Of a stretch of DNA of 64,000 nt, positions 38,461 through 46,710 are shown in pieces (position 1 is the first letter of the stretch; each line of letters begins with the position of its first letter). Position numbers and translations under genes: made by a program. Under the pieces are notes generated by a model, which worked only from the letters and a program-made list of their open reading frames with translations, was not told the DNA's origin and did no database searches. The DNA comes from Micromonospora thermarum (GTDB lineage Bacteria > Actinomycetota > Actinomycetes > Mycobacteriales > Micromonosporaceae), in NCBI RefSeq assembly GCF_012034245.1, contig NZ_JAATEO010000007.1:142321-206320 (forward strand), written 5' to 3'.

Positions 38461-39312
38461 CTAACCGAGGAACAACTGACGACGGGCGGCGGAGGCTTCG
38501 AACGCCTCCAACCGGCGTTGGCTCTCGGCGGGTGCGGCGTCGCAGATCGCCTGGAGCAGCACCATGGCCAGGGTCATCGGGGCGGTGTGCAGGTCGAACA
38601 CGAGCTGGGCGCCGACGGCGGCCGGGAGGACCACGTCGGCGTGCTCGGCGGCCGGGCTGACCGGCGAGTCGGTGATGGCGACGACGGTCAGTCCGGCGTC
38701 CCGGGCATCCCGCAGGGCGTCCAGGGTCTCGCGGGGGTAGCGGGGGAGCACGAAGGCCAGCAGGGCGCGCGCTCCGGCCTCGGCGGCCTGCTCCAGGCGG
38801 TCGGCGAGCAGGCTGCCGCCGTCGTCGAGCACCCGCACGTCCGGGTGGACCTTCGCCGCGAAGTACGCGAAGTACGCGGCGAGGGGTGCGGCGGCGCGCA
38901 GGCCGAGCACCGGCAGCGGGCGGCTCGCGGCGAGCAGCCGCCCGGTGTCGGCGATCCGGTCCCGGTCGGCGAGCTGGCCGGCGAGCCGGTCCAGGTTCCC
39001 GATCTCGGCGCGTACCGCCTGCTGGAGCTCGTTGCCCGCGTCGCCGCCACCGTCGGCCGAGCCGACGGTCAGCTCGCGGAGGCGGCGGCGCAGGGCGGGG
39101 TAGCCGTCGTGGCCGAGCGCCATCGCGAACCGGGTGACCGACGGCTGGCTGACCCCGGCCAGTTCGGCCACCTCGGCGGCCGACAGGTACGCCACGGCCG
39201 GGCCGTGCTGCACGAGACAGTGCGCGATCCGACGCTGCGTGGGGGTGAGGCGGACCCCCTGGAACAGGTCCAGCACCCGGTCCTCGGGAGCCACGACAGT
39301 TCCGTCATTCAT
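38461..39312 (-). CDS. RpiR/MurR-family transcriptional regulator of the hut operon
   Basis: This 283-residue regulator has an N-terminal RpiR winged HTH (residues 1-77: [20 protein letters not shown], then [20 protein letters not shown]) and a C-terminal SIS domain (about 120-265) that usually binds a phosphosugar. It heads the minus-strand hut operon. HutC (GntR family) is the better-known hut repressor, so an RpiR protein here may sense a pathway intermediate or a different metabolite. A palindrome TGAAA-AC-TTTCA lies just upstream of its start and is the probable autoregulatory site. Confidence 0.9.
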   Translation of the reverse strand: MNDGTVVAPEDRVLDLFQGVRLTPTQRRIAHCLVQHGPAVAYLSAAEVAELAGVSQPSVTRFAMALGHDGYPALRRRLRELTVGSADGGGDAGNELQQAVRAEIGNLDRLAGQLADRDRIADTGRLLAASRPLPVLGLRAAAPLAAYFAYFAAKVHPDVRVLDDGGSLLADRLEQAAEAGARALLAFVLPRYPRETLDALRDARDAGLTVVAITDSPVSPAAEHADVVLPAAVGAQLVFDLHTAPMTLAMVLLQAICDAAPAESQRRLEAFEASAARRQLFLG

Positions 39313-39328
39313 GAGGTGACTCTATGCA

Positions 39329-39340
39329 TGAAAACTTTCA
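39329..39340. promoter_or_regulatory. TGAAA-AC-TTTCA palindrome at the rpiR/hut promoter
   Basis: A perfect 5-base inverted repeat with a 2-base spacer is centred 23 bases upstream of the rpiR start and near the start region of the divergent gene at 39447. The same 12-mer recurs at 56569, and one variant at 8447. RpiR-family proteins bind short A/T-rich palindromes next to their own genes, so this is the best operator candidate for the hut operon. Confidence 0.6.
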
Positions 39341-39446
39341 GGAAGCAACCGGCGGTCCGGTCCGTAAGTGGAGGGCCGGCCAGGGCCCGCCGCGCTCGAC
39401 GCTGGTCGGTACTATCCGCACGGCGGTTCGACGGAGGAGTGCGCGT

Positions 39447-40736
39447 ATGCAGCCGGAAGGCCCGTACAGGTTCACCCACGCGCTGGGCGGGTCTCCGGTG
39501 GGGAAGGCCTGGGCGGCGATCGACGACCAGGGCCGCTTCGTCACCGTGGCGGTGCTGGACGCCGCCGTGGCCACCGCGCCGGGCTGGCGGGAGGCCTTCA
39601 CCGGCGTCGCGAACTCGCTGGCGCAGGCGCCGGATGGGCTGCCCTACACGTACGCCGACTTCGCGGCCGACGCGCCCTGGGTGGCGTATGCGGCCGAGGT
39701 GGGCCCCGGCGCGGAGAAACTCTTCCGGGCCCTCGGCGTGGAGTACACCCCGGTCCCGACGGCCGTGTCCCCGACCTCCGCCCCGCCGTTCTCCGCGCCG
39801 CCGCAGCCGGTGTCCGGGGCGCCCGGGTCGGGCCCGGCGCAGGCGCCGTGGGCGCCGCAGGCGAGCGGCGTCGCCGGTCAGCCGGTGTCCGCGGCCCCGC
39901 ACCCGATCTCGGGCGCTCCGGCCTCGCCGGTGGCGCCGGAGGTCGCGCCGGCGCCGTCCCCGCGCAGTCCGGTCCCGCACAGCGCGCCGGCCGACGTCCC
40001 GTCCCGCGACCCGTTCGCCTCGCCGGTCCGCCGCATCACGCCCTCCGAGCCACCCCGTCGGCGGGCCGGTCTCTGGATCGGGATCGCCGCGCTGGTCCTG
40101 GTGGTGCTCGCGAGCGCCGGTGGCGTGGCAGTCTGGTCGGGCTCGGACGACGACCCGACGCCGCCGGTGGCGGCCAGCAGCAACCCGGTGCCGCCGGCGG
40201 TGCCGACGGCACCGCCCCAGTCACCGGGCATCGAGCCGCCTAAGCCGGGCGCCTGGCCGACGCAGTGGCCGAGGTTCACCGAGCGGGACCGGGTGCGGAC
40301 GCTCACCGACCTCGAAGGCGTCGGCTTCCCGGTCAAGGTCCCGACGAACTGGAAGTGCACGCTCGCCGCCCGTGCCGACGGGTTCGTGAAGCACACCTGC
40401 GGCAACTCGGCGTCGGGCAGCGAGATGACCGGCGGCGAGCTGATCGTGCGGAACTGCCCCGAGCCGTGCAGCGAACAGTGGCAGAACGCCATGCGTGCCG
40501 TCGAGGAGGCCTGGGGCGCGCAGTGGATCCGCAGTGGCCAGTACGCCAGCTACGCGGAGCAGATCATCGAGGTCGACGGTGCGAAGCGACACGGCCTGGT
40601 CGTCGTCGCCTACTTCCGTAGCGGCGAAGCAGGGCTGGTCAACCGCCAGGTCGTGGTCCGGATGACCTCCCCCGTGCCGGAGGCCTACCAGCTGCGGCGC
40701 TTCGCCAGCTACATCCGGGACGTCGTCGTCTTCTGA
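39447..40736 (+). CDS. Single-pass membrane protein with cytoplasmic kinase-like N-terminus and extracellular domain
   Basis: The 429-residue product starts with about 100 residues (YRFTHALGGSPVGKAWAAID, then GRFVTVAVLDAA) that recall the start of a serine/threonine kinase fold, but catalytic kinase motifs are absent. A long Pro/Ala/Ser-rich linker follows, then one transmembrane helix (GLWIGIAALVLVVLASAGGV) and an extracellular domain of about 150 residues with four cysteines, including NWKCTLAA and HTCGN. The ATG at 39447 follows GGAGGAG. The protein type is common in Micromonosporaceae, but I cannot name a function. It is divergent from the hut operon. Confidence 0.68.
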   Translation: MQPEGPYRFTHALGGSPVGKAWAAIDDQGRFVTVAVLDAAVATAPGWREAFTGVANSLAQAPDGLPYTYADFAADAPWVAYAAEVGPGAEKLFRALGVEYTPVPTAVSPTSAPPFSAPPQPVSGAPGSGPAQAPWAPQASGVAGQPVSAAPHPISGAPASPVAPEVAPAPSPRSPVPHSAPADVPSRDPFASPVRRITPSEPPRRRAGLWIGIAALVLVVLASAGGVAVWSGSDDDPTPPVAASSNPVPPAVPTAPPQSPGIEPPKPGAWPTQWPRFTERDRVRTLTDLEGVGFPVKVPTNWKCTLAARADGFVKHTCGNSASGSEMTGGELIVRNCPEPCSEQWQNAMRAVEEAWGAQWIRSGQYASYAEQIIEVDGAKRHGLVVVAYFRSGEAGLVNRQVVVRMTSPVPEAYQLRRFASYIRDVVVF

Positions 40737-40824
40737 CCGCGTCTGTGGGGACACGTCACCGTTCAGTCCGAATTCCTGTTCCAGCGACCGCGACCGGGCG
40801 ACCGGCCGTGTAGGGGAAAGCCCG

Positions 40825-41946
40825 ATGAGCCTCACCTCGTCCACACCAGATGCCGCGCTCCGGCCCCTCGCCGACCATTCCGTCGCACTGATCCACGAGT
40901 GGTTTGGTGCCACCGGTGGTTCTGAGCAGGTCTTCCTCAGCATGGCCGAGGTCGTGCCGCACGCGGACCGTTTCGTCCTCTGGAAGGACGACGACGCCAC
41001 GGCGGACCAGGAGATCCACGAGTCGTGGATGGCGAAGACCCCGCTGAAGCGCAACAAGGCCCTCGCGCTCCCGCTCATGCCGTTGACCTGGCGGACACTG
41101 ACCCGCAAGAAGTACGACTTCGTCATCTCGTCGAGTCACGCCTTCGCGCACACCGTCAAGATCGGTGACCCGGAGCAGACCCGCCACCTGAGCTACGTGC
41201 ACTCACCGGCCCGCTACGTGTGGAGTCCCGACCTGGACCAGCGCGGCGGGAATGCCATGCTCGCGCCGATGCGCGCCGTGCTTCAGGCCGGGGACCGGCG
41301 GCTGAGCCGGCACGTCCACAGCTACGCGGCCAACTCGCTGGAGGTGCAGGCCCGGATCCGCCGCTTCTGGGGACGCGACGCCCGGGTGATCAACCCGCCG
41401 GTCGAGGTGGACTACTTCGGGGCGGCCCCGCCGGAGGTGCGGAACCAGGATCGTCGCTACCTCTTGGGCGTCGGCCGCTGGATCCCGTACAAGAACTTCG
41501 ACCTGATGATCGAGATCGCCGCGGCGGCCCGTCTGCCGCTGGTGATCGCCGGCGGCGGGCCGGAGGAGGAGAACCTGCGCCGCCTCGCCGCCCGCGCCGA
41601 CGTGCCGGTCGAGTTCGAGTTCCGGCCGTCGACGGAGCGGCTCCGCGAGCTCTACTGGGGCGCGATCGCGCTGCTCTATCCGGCGCTCGAGGACTTCGGC
41701 ATGATCCCGGTGGAGGCACAGGCCTGCGGTACGCCGGTCGTCGGCTGGGCCCGCGGCGGGCTGCTGGAGACCGTGGTCACGGGCGAGACCGGCTTCCTTC
41801 TCAACGCCGCCGACCCAGCCGCGTACGTGGACCCCATCCGGCAGGCGGCGCACCTGTCCGTATCGGCGACCATGGCCAACGCCCAACGGTTCACCCCGCA
41901 GGCCTTCCAGGCGAACATCGCCGCCTGGTTGGCCGACGAGGCGTAG
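40825..41946 (+). CDS. GT4 glycosyltransferase (EPS locus)
   Basis: This 373-residue GT-B glycosyltransferase opens VALIHEWFGATGGSEQVFLS, with the GG acceptor loop, and contains SYVHSPARYVWSPDL, a segment typical of WbaZ-like mannosyltransferases. The donor side has LLGVGRWIPYKNFDLMIEIA, VIAGGGPEEENLRR and DFGMIPVEAQACGTPVVGW. It is soluble and probably membrane-associated. It is the first gene of the polysaccharide locus and is followed by a second transferase 106 bases later. The sugar is not predictable, though mannose is plausible. Confidence 0.88.
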   Translation: MSLTSSTPDAALRPLADHSVALIHEWFGATGGSEQVFLSMAEVVPHADRFVLWKDDDATADQEIHESWMAKTPLKRNKALALPLMPLTWRTLTRKKYDFVISSSHAFAHTVKIGDPEQTRHLSYVHSPARYVWSPDLDQRGGNAMLAPMRAVLQAGDRRLSRHVHSYAANSLEVQARIRRFWGRDARVINPPVEVDYFGAAPPEVRNQDRRYLLGVGRWIPYKNFDLMIEIAAAARLPLVIAGGGPEEENLRRLAARADVPVEFEFRPSTERLRELYWGAIALLYPALEDFGMIPVEAQACGTPVVGWARGGLLETVVTGETGFLLNAADPAAYVDPIRQAAHLSVSATMANAQRFTPQAFQANIAAWLADEA

Positions 41947-42052
41947 CCGGCCAGGACGCCCCGCCGGCGGCCGCGTCCCCAGTATTGGCTTCCCCTGCCG
42001 ACTCCCTTAATCTTGCGCCGGGCTCAGAGCACTGCGAGCTGGAGATGACTTT

Positions 42053-43267
42053 ATGGTGACGGCATCAGTGCCGGAGCAGGCCCGACTCGGCGACGTTCCG
42101 GTGGCGAACGTGCTGATGTTGGGAACGGCGGAGTGGGACTCCCCGATCGCGACCAACCAGCACTACGTCGCTCGTGAACTGGCTCGTACCAGCAAGGTGA
42201 CGTTCGTCGAGTCGCTGGGCCTGCGTCGGCCCAAGCTCCGGCGGGACGACGTGGTCCGGATGGCCTCGCGGGTGCGGAGGGCACTGGGCGACCGGGAGGA
42301 GGCCCCGGCGCAGCGACCCCGCCCGGCCGGCGCGGAGATCGTGTCGCCGCTGGTGCTTCCGGTGCACCGGACGCCGACGTTCCCCATCAACCGGGCCCTC
42401 CTCCGGAGGGCCACGAGCGACTGGCTCGCGAGCCCGCGTCCGCGTGTGCTCTGGACGTTCACGCCGGTCACGTACGGCCTGGAGGCCTCGGCGGACGTCG
42501 TCATCTACCACTGCGTGGACCTGCTGGCGACCTTCCCCGGCGTGGACGGCGTCGCCGTTGGCCGCGGTGAACGGTCCCTGTCGTCGCGCACGGCGGTCGC
42601 CATCGCCACCAGCAAGGCGGTCCAGGACCACCTCGCCGACGCCGGCTTCCCCCGGATCGAGCTGCTGCCGAACGTCGCAGACGTGTCGGTCTTCACGGCG
42701 GCGAGCCGGCCGGCGGGCGAGCGCCGTCCCGCCGTCCTCTTCTCCGGGAACCTCACCGTTTACAAGCTCGACATGCGGATCCTCGAGTCGATCGCCACCG
42801 CCCTACGCGGGCGCGGTGAGCTGCTGCTGGCCGGTCCGCTCGCGGCTGGTGGGGGCAGCTTCGACGCGGAGCTGCGACGTCTTGAGGAGCTGGGGGCCCG
42901 CCATCTAGGCGTCCTCACGCCCGCCCAGCTCGCCGAGGTCGCCGGCACGTGCGCGGCGGGGCTCATCCCGTACGAGATCAACGACTACACGCTGGGCGTC
43001 AGTCCGCTGAAGTGCTTCGAGTACCTGTCCTCCGGCCTGGCGGTGCTGAGCACGGGGCTTCCGTCGGTGACCGAGCTGGCGCGCGCCAACTCGCACGTGA
43101 CGGTGGCCGGTGGCGACGACTTCGCGGCGCGGCTGGTGGACCTGCTCCAGCCGGTCACCGACACCGTCGTGACCGACCGGATGGCGAGCGCGGCGGAGCA
43201 CGGCTGGGAGGGGCGTGGCGTGCTGCTGCGCACGCTGCTGGAGACCGAACTGGCCCGCAGGCGATAG
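42053..43267 (+). CDS. Glycosyltransferase (TuaH-like, EPS locus)
   Basis: This 404-residue GT-B protein has its N-terminal half starting VLMLGTAEWDSPIATNQHYV and including PRVLWTFTPVTYGLEASADV and VIYHCVDLLATFPG. This pattern is shared with TuaH-type transferases of teichuronic acid and similar polymers. The donor half holds LPNVADVSVFT and a shortened motif PLKCFEYLSSGLAVLSTGLP. The ATG follows GGAG at about nine bases. It lies in the co-directional run of transferases. Confidence 0.8.
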   Translation: MVTASVPEQARLGDVPVANVLMLGTAEWDSPIATNQHYVARELARTSKVTFVESLGLRRPKLRRDDVVRMASRVRRALGDREEAPAQRPRPAGAEIVSPLVLPVHRTPTFPINRALLRRATSDWLASPRPRVLWTFTPVTYGLEASADVVIYHCVDLLATFPGVDGVAVGRGERSLSSRTAVAIATSKAVQDHLADAGFPRIELLPNVADVSVFTAASRPAGERRPAVLFSGNLTVYKLDMRILESIATALRGRGELLLAGPLAAGGGSFDAELRRLEELGARHLGVLTPAQLAEVAGTCAAGLIPYEINDYTLGVSPLKCFEYLSSGLAVLSTGLPSVTELARANSHVTVAGGDDFAARLVDLLQPVTDTVVTDRMASAAEHGWEGRGVLLRTLLETELARRR

Positions 43268-43314
43268 CGGGCCATGAGCAATGATCGCCGACCGCGTCGC
43301 GGTCGAACACGGGG

Positions 43315-43407
43315 ATGTCGGGTGGTTCGGGCATGAGCGAGCAGATCATCAGCCTCGGCGCCCTGGTGCTCCAGGCCGCCACGGAGCGCGGCGGAGCGCC
43401 GGCATGA
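43315..43407 (+). CDS. Possible 30-residue upstream ORF coupled to the next glycosyltransferase
   Basis: The frame from ATG 43315 (or ATG 43333, 24 residues) reads MSGGSGMSEQIISLGALVLQ then AATERGGAPA. Its TGA overlaps the ATG of the transferase at 43404 (ATGA). The coupling resembles the other overlaps in this operon. No family is recognised. It may be a leader, a small membrane-associated peptide or chance. Confidence 0.35.
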   Translation: MSGGSGMSEQIISLGALVLQAATERGGAPA

Positions 43408-44558
43408 GCCGGGTCCTGGTGGTGAGCGTCGAACCGCCCTGGCCGGCGCAGCACGGCGGGCGTATCCGGACGGCCAGGGTGGCCGAGGCGCTGAGCCGTC
43501 ACGTCGAGGTGCTGGTCACGTTCCCCGACCACGGCACCCGGCAACCGGACCCGCCGGTCGAGACCCGCCCGCTGCCGTGGTCGCCGCCGTCGGCGGTCCG
43601 CACCCGGGCGTCCGGCCGGCCCCACCTGGGCGGGCACTACATGGTGCCGGTCGCCGACTCCCTCGGCACGCTCTGCGCCGAGTTCCGGCCCGATGCCGTG
43701 TACTGGTCTCACTCCTACCTGGCGGCGTGGGGGCCCGCGGCGTCCCGGCATGTGCCGCACATCGTCGAGTTCGCCAACATCGAGAGCCACCGCCTCCAGA
43801 CACTGGTGACGTCGGCCCACGGATGGCAGCGGATGGCCCGTCGCGCCGAGGCGACCAAGGCGGGCTTTTGGGAGCCCCGGGTCGCCGCCCGTGCCGCCCT
43901 CTGCGTCGCGCTCTCCCAGCCGGACCTGGACGTGCTGCGCGGGTGGACCCGTCACGCCGTCCTCGCTCCGAACGGCGTGGACATCCGGCCCTACCACCCG
44001 TCGCCGCCGGACGGGTACGTCCTCGCGCTAGCGTCGTACGACTACGAGCCGAACGTGCTGGCGCTGCGGACGCTGGTGCGGGACGTCTGGCCTCTCGTCC
44101 GCGCCGAGTCCCTCGAGGCCCGGCTCCTCATCGCCGGCCGGCGGAGCGAGGCGCTGGCCCCCGACTTCGGCGGTGTCCCCGGGGTGACCGTCTTCGGCAC
44201 GCTCGACGACGTGGCGGCGGCTTACTCCGGAGCCGCGGTGACGGTCGCGCCGGCCACCACCGGGGGCGGCTCGCAGCTCAAACTGACCGAGTCGATGTCA
44301 CGGGGCCGGTCGGTCGTGATGACCCCGTTCGCCGCCCAGGGCCTGCCGGACGCCGTACGGGACGCCGACGCCTACTGGGTGGGCGACGAGCCGCATTCCT
44401 TCGCGAAGGCGGTTGTCGACGCGCTGCGGAACCTGCCGGCGCGCCACGCGCGGGAACACACCGGGTGGCAGCGCTGCGAGGCGCTCGGCTGGTCCCGGAC
44501 GATCGGTCCGGTGGTCGACTCCGTGGCCGGCCTCGCCGACCGGAAGGCGGCGTCGTGA
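43404..44558 (+). CDS. Glycosyltransferase (GT4/GT1-like, EPS locus)
   Basis: This 384-residue GT-B protein starts SRVLVVSVEPPWPAQHGGRI, a P-P-GG(R) acceptor loop common in sugar transferases similar to those for sulfolipid or capsule synthesis. The middle has HIVEFANIESHRLQTL and VALSQPDLDVLRG. The donor half has APNGVDIRPYHPSPP, YDYEPNVLALRTLVRDVWPL and GGGSQLKLTESMSRGRSVV. The ATG overlaps a possible small ORF upstream, and its stop overlaps the next transferase (GTGA). The specificity is unknown. Confidence 0.82.
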   Translation: MSRVLVVSVEPPWPAQHGGRIRTARVAEALSRHVEVLVTFPDHGTRQPDPPVETRPLPWSPPSAVRTRASGRPHLGGHYMVPVADSLGTLCAEFRPDAVYWSHSYLAAWGPAASRHVPHIVEFANIESHRLQTLVTSAHGWQRMARRAEATKAGFWEPRVAARAALCVALSQPDLDVLRGWTRHAVLAPNGVDIRPYHPSPPDGYVLALASYDYEPNVLALRTLVRDVWPLVRAESLEARLLIAGRRSEALAPDFGGVPGVTVFGTLDDVAAAYSGAAVTVAPATTGGGSQLKLTESMSRGRSVVMTPFAAQGLPDAVRDADAYWVGDEPHSFAKAVVDALRNLPARHAREHTGWQRCEALGWSRTIGPVVDSVAGLADRKAAS

Positions 44559-45628
44559 TCCGCCGCGTCCACCTCATCGAGTCGGGCGGCCGGGGCGGGG
44601 TCTTCAACCACTCCGTCGAGGTCGCCGCCGGCCTGGCGGACCTCGGTGTGGACGTCGTCGTCCACACCGCCGACGACTGCGACCAGGCGCCCACCCCGGT
44701 ACGCCTGTGCCGGTGCATCACCTGGCACCGTGCCTCCGCCAACCGGGTCGTCCGGCAGGCGAGAACGTCGGCGCGGTACGTCCTGCGGACGTTGCCGCAC
44801 CTGCGCCGGGTGATCGACGCGCGGGACGTCGTCCACATCCAGGGCATGTTCGCGCTGACCCCGGAACTGCTCTCGGTGGCCCGGCACCGCGCCGCGACCG
44901 TCGTCACCAGCCCGCACAACACGTTCGTCCGGTCGAACGCCCCCGGCGGCGGCCGCGCGCTGCGCAGCGCACTCGAGGGCTCCGACCGGATCCTCGTCTA
45001 CTCCGAGGCCGACCGGCAGAAGCTGCTCGACCGAGGCGTGGCGAACGTCGCCCGGGTTCCCCTGGTGCAGTGGACCCCGCCCCCGGCGCCGGCGCTCGTA
45101 GAGCGCTGGCGTGCCGAGCTGACGCCGGACGGGGGCCCGCTCGCCCTCCTGCCCGGTCAGGTCCGCGCCGACAAGAATCCGGAGCTGTTCGTCCGGGTCC
45201 TGGCGGAGCTGCCCGACTGGCGGGGAGCGGTGGTCGGCGAGGACCTCGGGCTGGGCCGACAGGTGGACGCGCTCATCGCGCAGACCGGGGCGCCGGTGAC
45301 GACCGCCTATCGCTACCTGGACGTGGACGAGTTCACCGCGCTGGTCGCGGCGGCCGACGTCGTCGTCGCCCCGTACGGGGTCGCCAGCCAGTCCGGCGTC
45401 CTGGCGGTGGCGGCCCGGCTCGGTGTGCCGACGGCCGTCGTGCCGTGCGGCGGTCTGGGTGAGCTCGCCACCGCCGTCGCCCGGGACACCAGCGTCGGGG
45501 CGGTGCGGGACGCCGTCGTGGCCGCGTACGAGACCGGCGTGAAGCCGCTCGACACCGCGGACGCCGCCGGCCGGTTCCTCCACGAGTACGCCGTCGCCCA
45601 GCAGAGCCGCATTGAGGCCCGGAAGTGA
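44555..45628 (+). CDS. Glycosyltransferase (GT4-like, EPS locus)
   Basis: The 357-residue product begins RRVHLIESGGRGGVFNHSVE, with a glycine-rich acceptor loop, and includes RDVVHIQGMFALTPELLSVA and TSPHNTFVRSNAPGG, a usual GT4 arrangement. The donor half is LLPGQVRADKNPELFVRVLA and DVVVAPYGVASQSGVLAVAA, where the second Glu of the EX7E motif is replaced, so the catalytic detail may differ. The GTG start overlaps the previous stop, and the last bases overlap the next GTG. It is part of the continuous polysaccharide operon. Confidence 0.8.
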   Translation: MIRRVHLIESGGRGGVFNHSVEVAAGLADLGVDVVVHTADDCDQAPTPVRLCRCITWHRASANRVVRQARTSARYVLRTLPHLRRVIDARDVVHIQGMFALTPELLSVARHRAATVVTSPHNTFVRSNAPGGGRALRSALEGSDRILVYSEADRQKLLDRGVANVARVPLVQWTPPPAPALVERWRAELTPDGGPLALLPGQVRADKNPELFVRVLAELPDWRGAVVGEDLGLGRQVDALIAQTGAPVTTAYRYLDVDEFTALVAAADVVVAPYGVASQSGVLAVAARLGVPTAVVPCGGLGELATAVARDTSVGAVRDAVVAAYETGVKPLDTADAAGRFLHEYAVAQQSRIEARK

Positions 45629-46710
45629 GGACCACCTTGTCCACGTTGACCGTCACGATGGTCTCCGTCTCGGACACCGCCGGTGGCGCCGAGGCGCACA
45701 CCGTCGCGCTCGGGCAGGGGATGCGGCAGCGCGGCCACGACGTCCTGCTGTACGGCCGGTGCCCGGGCTGGGAGGAGCACGGCCTCGGCCGGCGGGAGAT
45801 CGCGCTCGGGCCGAAGTGGTCGCGCCGGACGATGGCCTCCGGCATCCTGCGGGTGCCTCTGGAACGGCGCCGGACGCAGGAGATCGCCGACTCCTCGATC
45901 TACTACATGCAGTTCAAGCGGGAGCAGATCGCCCTGACGGCCCCGTTGTCCCGCCGCGCGCCGGTGATCTGGACCGAGCACGGGCGGTGGATGGGCGGCG
46001 CTGCTGGCCGACTTCTCCTCGCGGGCTACGCGCGCGCCGCCGAGCACGTCTCCCGGGTGGTCTGCGTCAGCGAGGCGGTGGCCGACGACCTCGCACCGGT
46101 GGTCGGGCGGGACAAGCTCGTCGTGGTGCCCAACGCGATCGACACCCGGTGCTACGCCGCCCCGCCGGCGGCGACGCGGACGGCACTGCGCGAGCGCCTG
46201 CTCCCGAGCCGGTTCCACGACCGGCGGGTCGCGATCATCGCTGCGCGGCTGCATGGAGCCAAGCGGCACGACCGCGCGATCGCGGCGGCGCTGGCCAGCG
46301 GGAGCGCGCTGGTCGTGGTTGGCGACGGGCCCGACCGGGAGCGACTGGAGCGGCTCAGCGGCGACAGTGCCGACGTGCACTTCACGGGTCATCGGGACGA
46401 CGTGCCCGACCTTCTCGCGTCCGCCGACTTCTACATCTACTGCGGCGCGGAGACCGACGGCACGCCGACCTGTGTCCTCGAGGCCGCCGCCGGGGGACTG
46501 CCGATCGTGGCGTTCGAGGGCGATCCCGGCACCGAGCTGGTGCCCCGGTGCGGTGGCCTAGTGATCGCGGATCCGGCGGAGCTGACGGCCGAACGGGCGG
46601 CCGCTCTCCTGGACGTGGGGGGCAGTGGCGTCGCGTACGTCGAGCAGCGGCACGGCCGCGAGACCTGGCTGGACGCGTACGAACAGATCTTCGGGGAGTG
46701 CCTCCGGTGA
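45625..46710 (+). CDS. GT4 glycosyltransferase (EPS locus)
   Basis: This 361-residue retaining glycosyltransferase starts LTVTMVSVSDTAGGAEAHTV, with the classic GGAE acceptor loop. It continues with VIWTEHGRWMG, VCVSEAVADDLAPVVG and PNAIDTRCY, and has a donor site AIIAARLHGAKRHDRAIAAA, VVVGDGPDRERLERL and DGTPTCVLEAAAGGLPIVAF. It starts with GTG overlapping the previous gene by four bases and overlaps the flippase start by four bases. Confidence 0.87.
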   Translation: MRTTLSTLTVTMVSVSDTAGGAEAHTVALGQGMRQRGHDVLLYGRCPGWEEHGLGRREIALGPKWSRRTMASGILRVPLERRRTQEIADSSIYYMQFKREQIALTAPLSRRAPVIWTEHGRWMGGAAGRLLLAGYARAAEHVSRVVCVSEAVADDLAPVVGRDKLVVVPNAIDTRCYAAPPAATRTALRERLLPSRFHDRRVAIIAARLHGAKRHDRAIAAALASGSALVVVGDGPDRERLERLSGDSADVHFTGHRDDVPDLLASADFYIYCGAETDGTPTCVLEAAAGGLPIVAFEGDPGTELVPRCGGLVIADPAELTAERAAALLDVGGSGVAYVEQRHGRETWLDAYEQIFGECLR

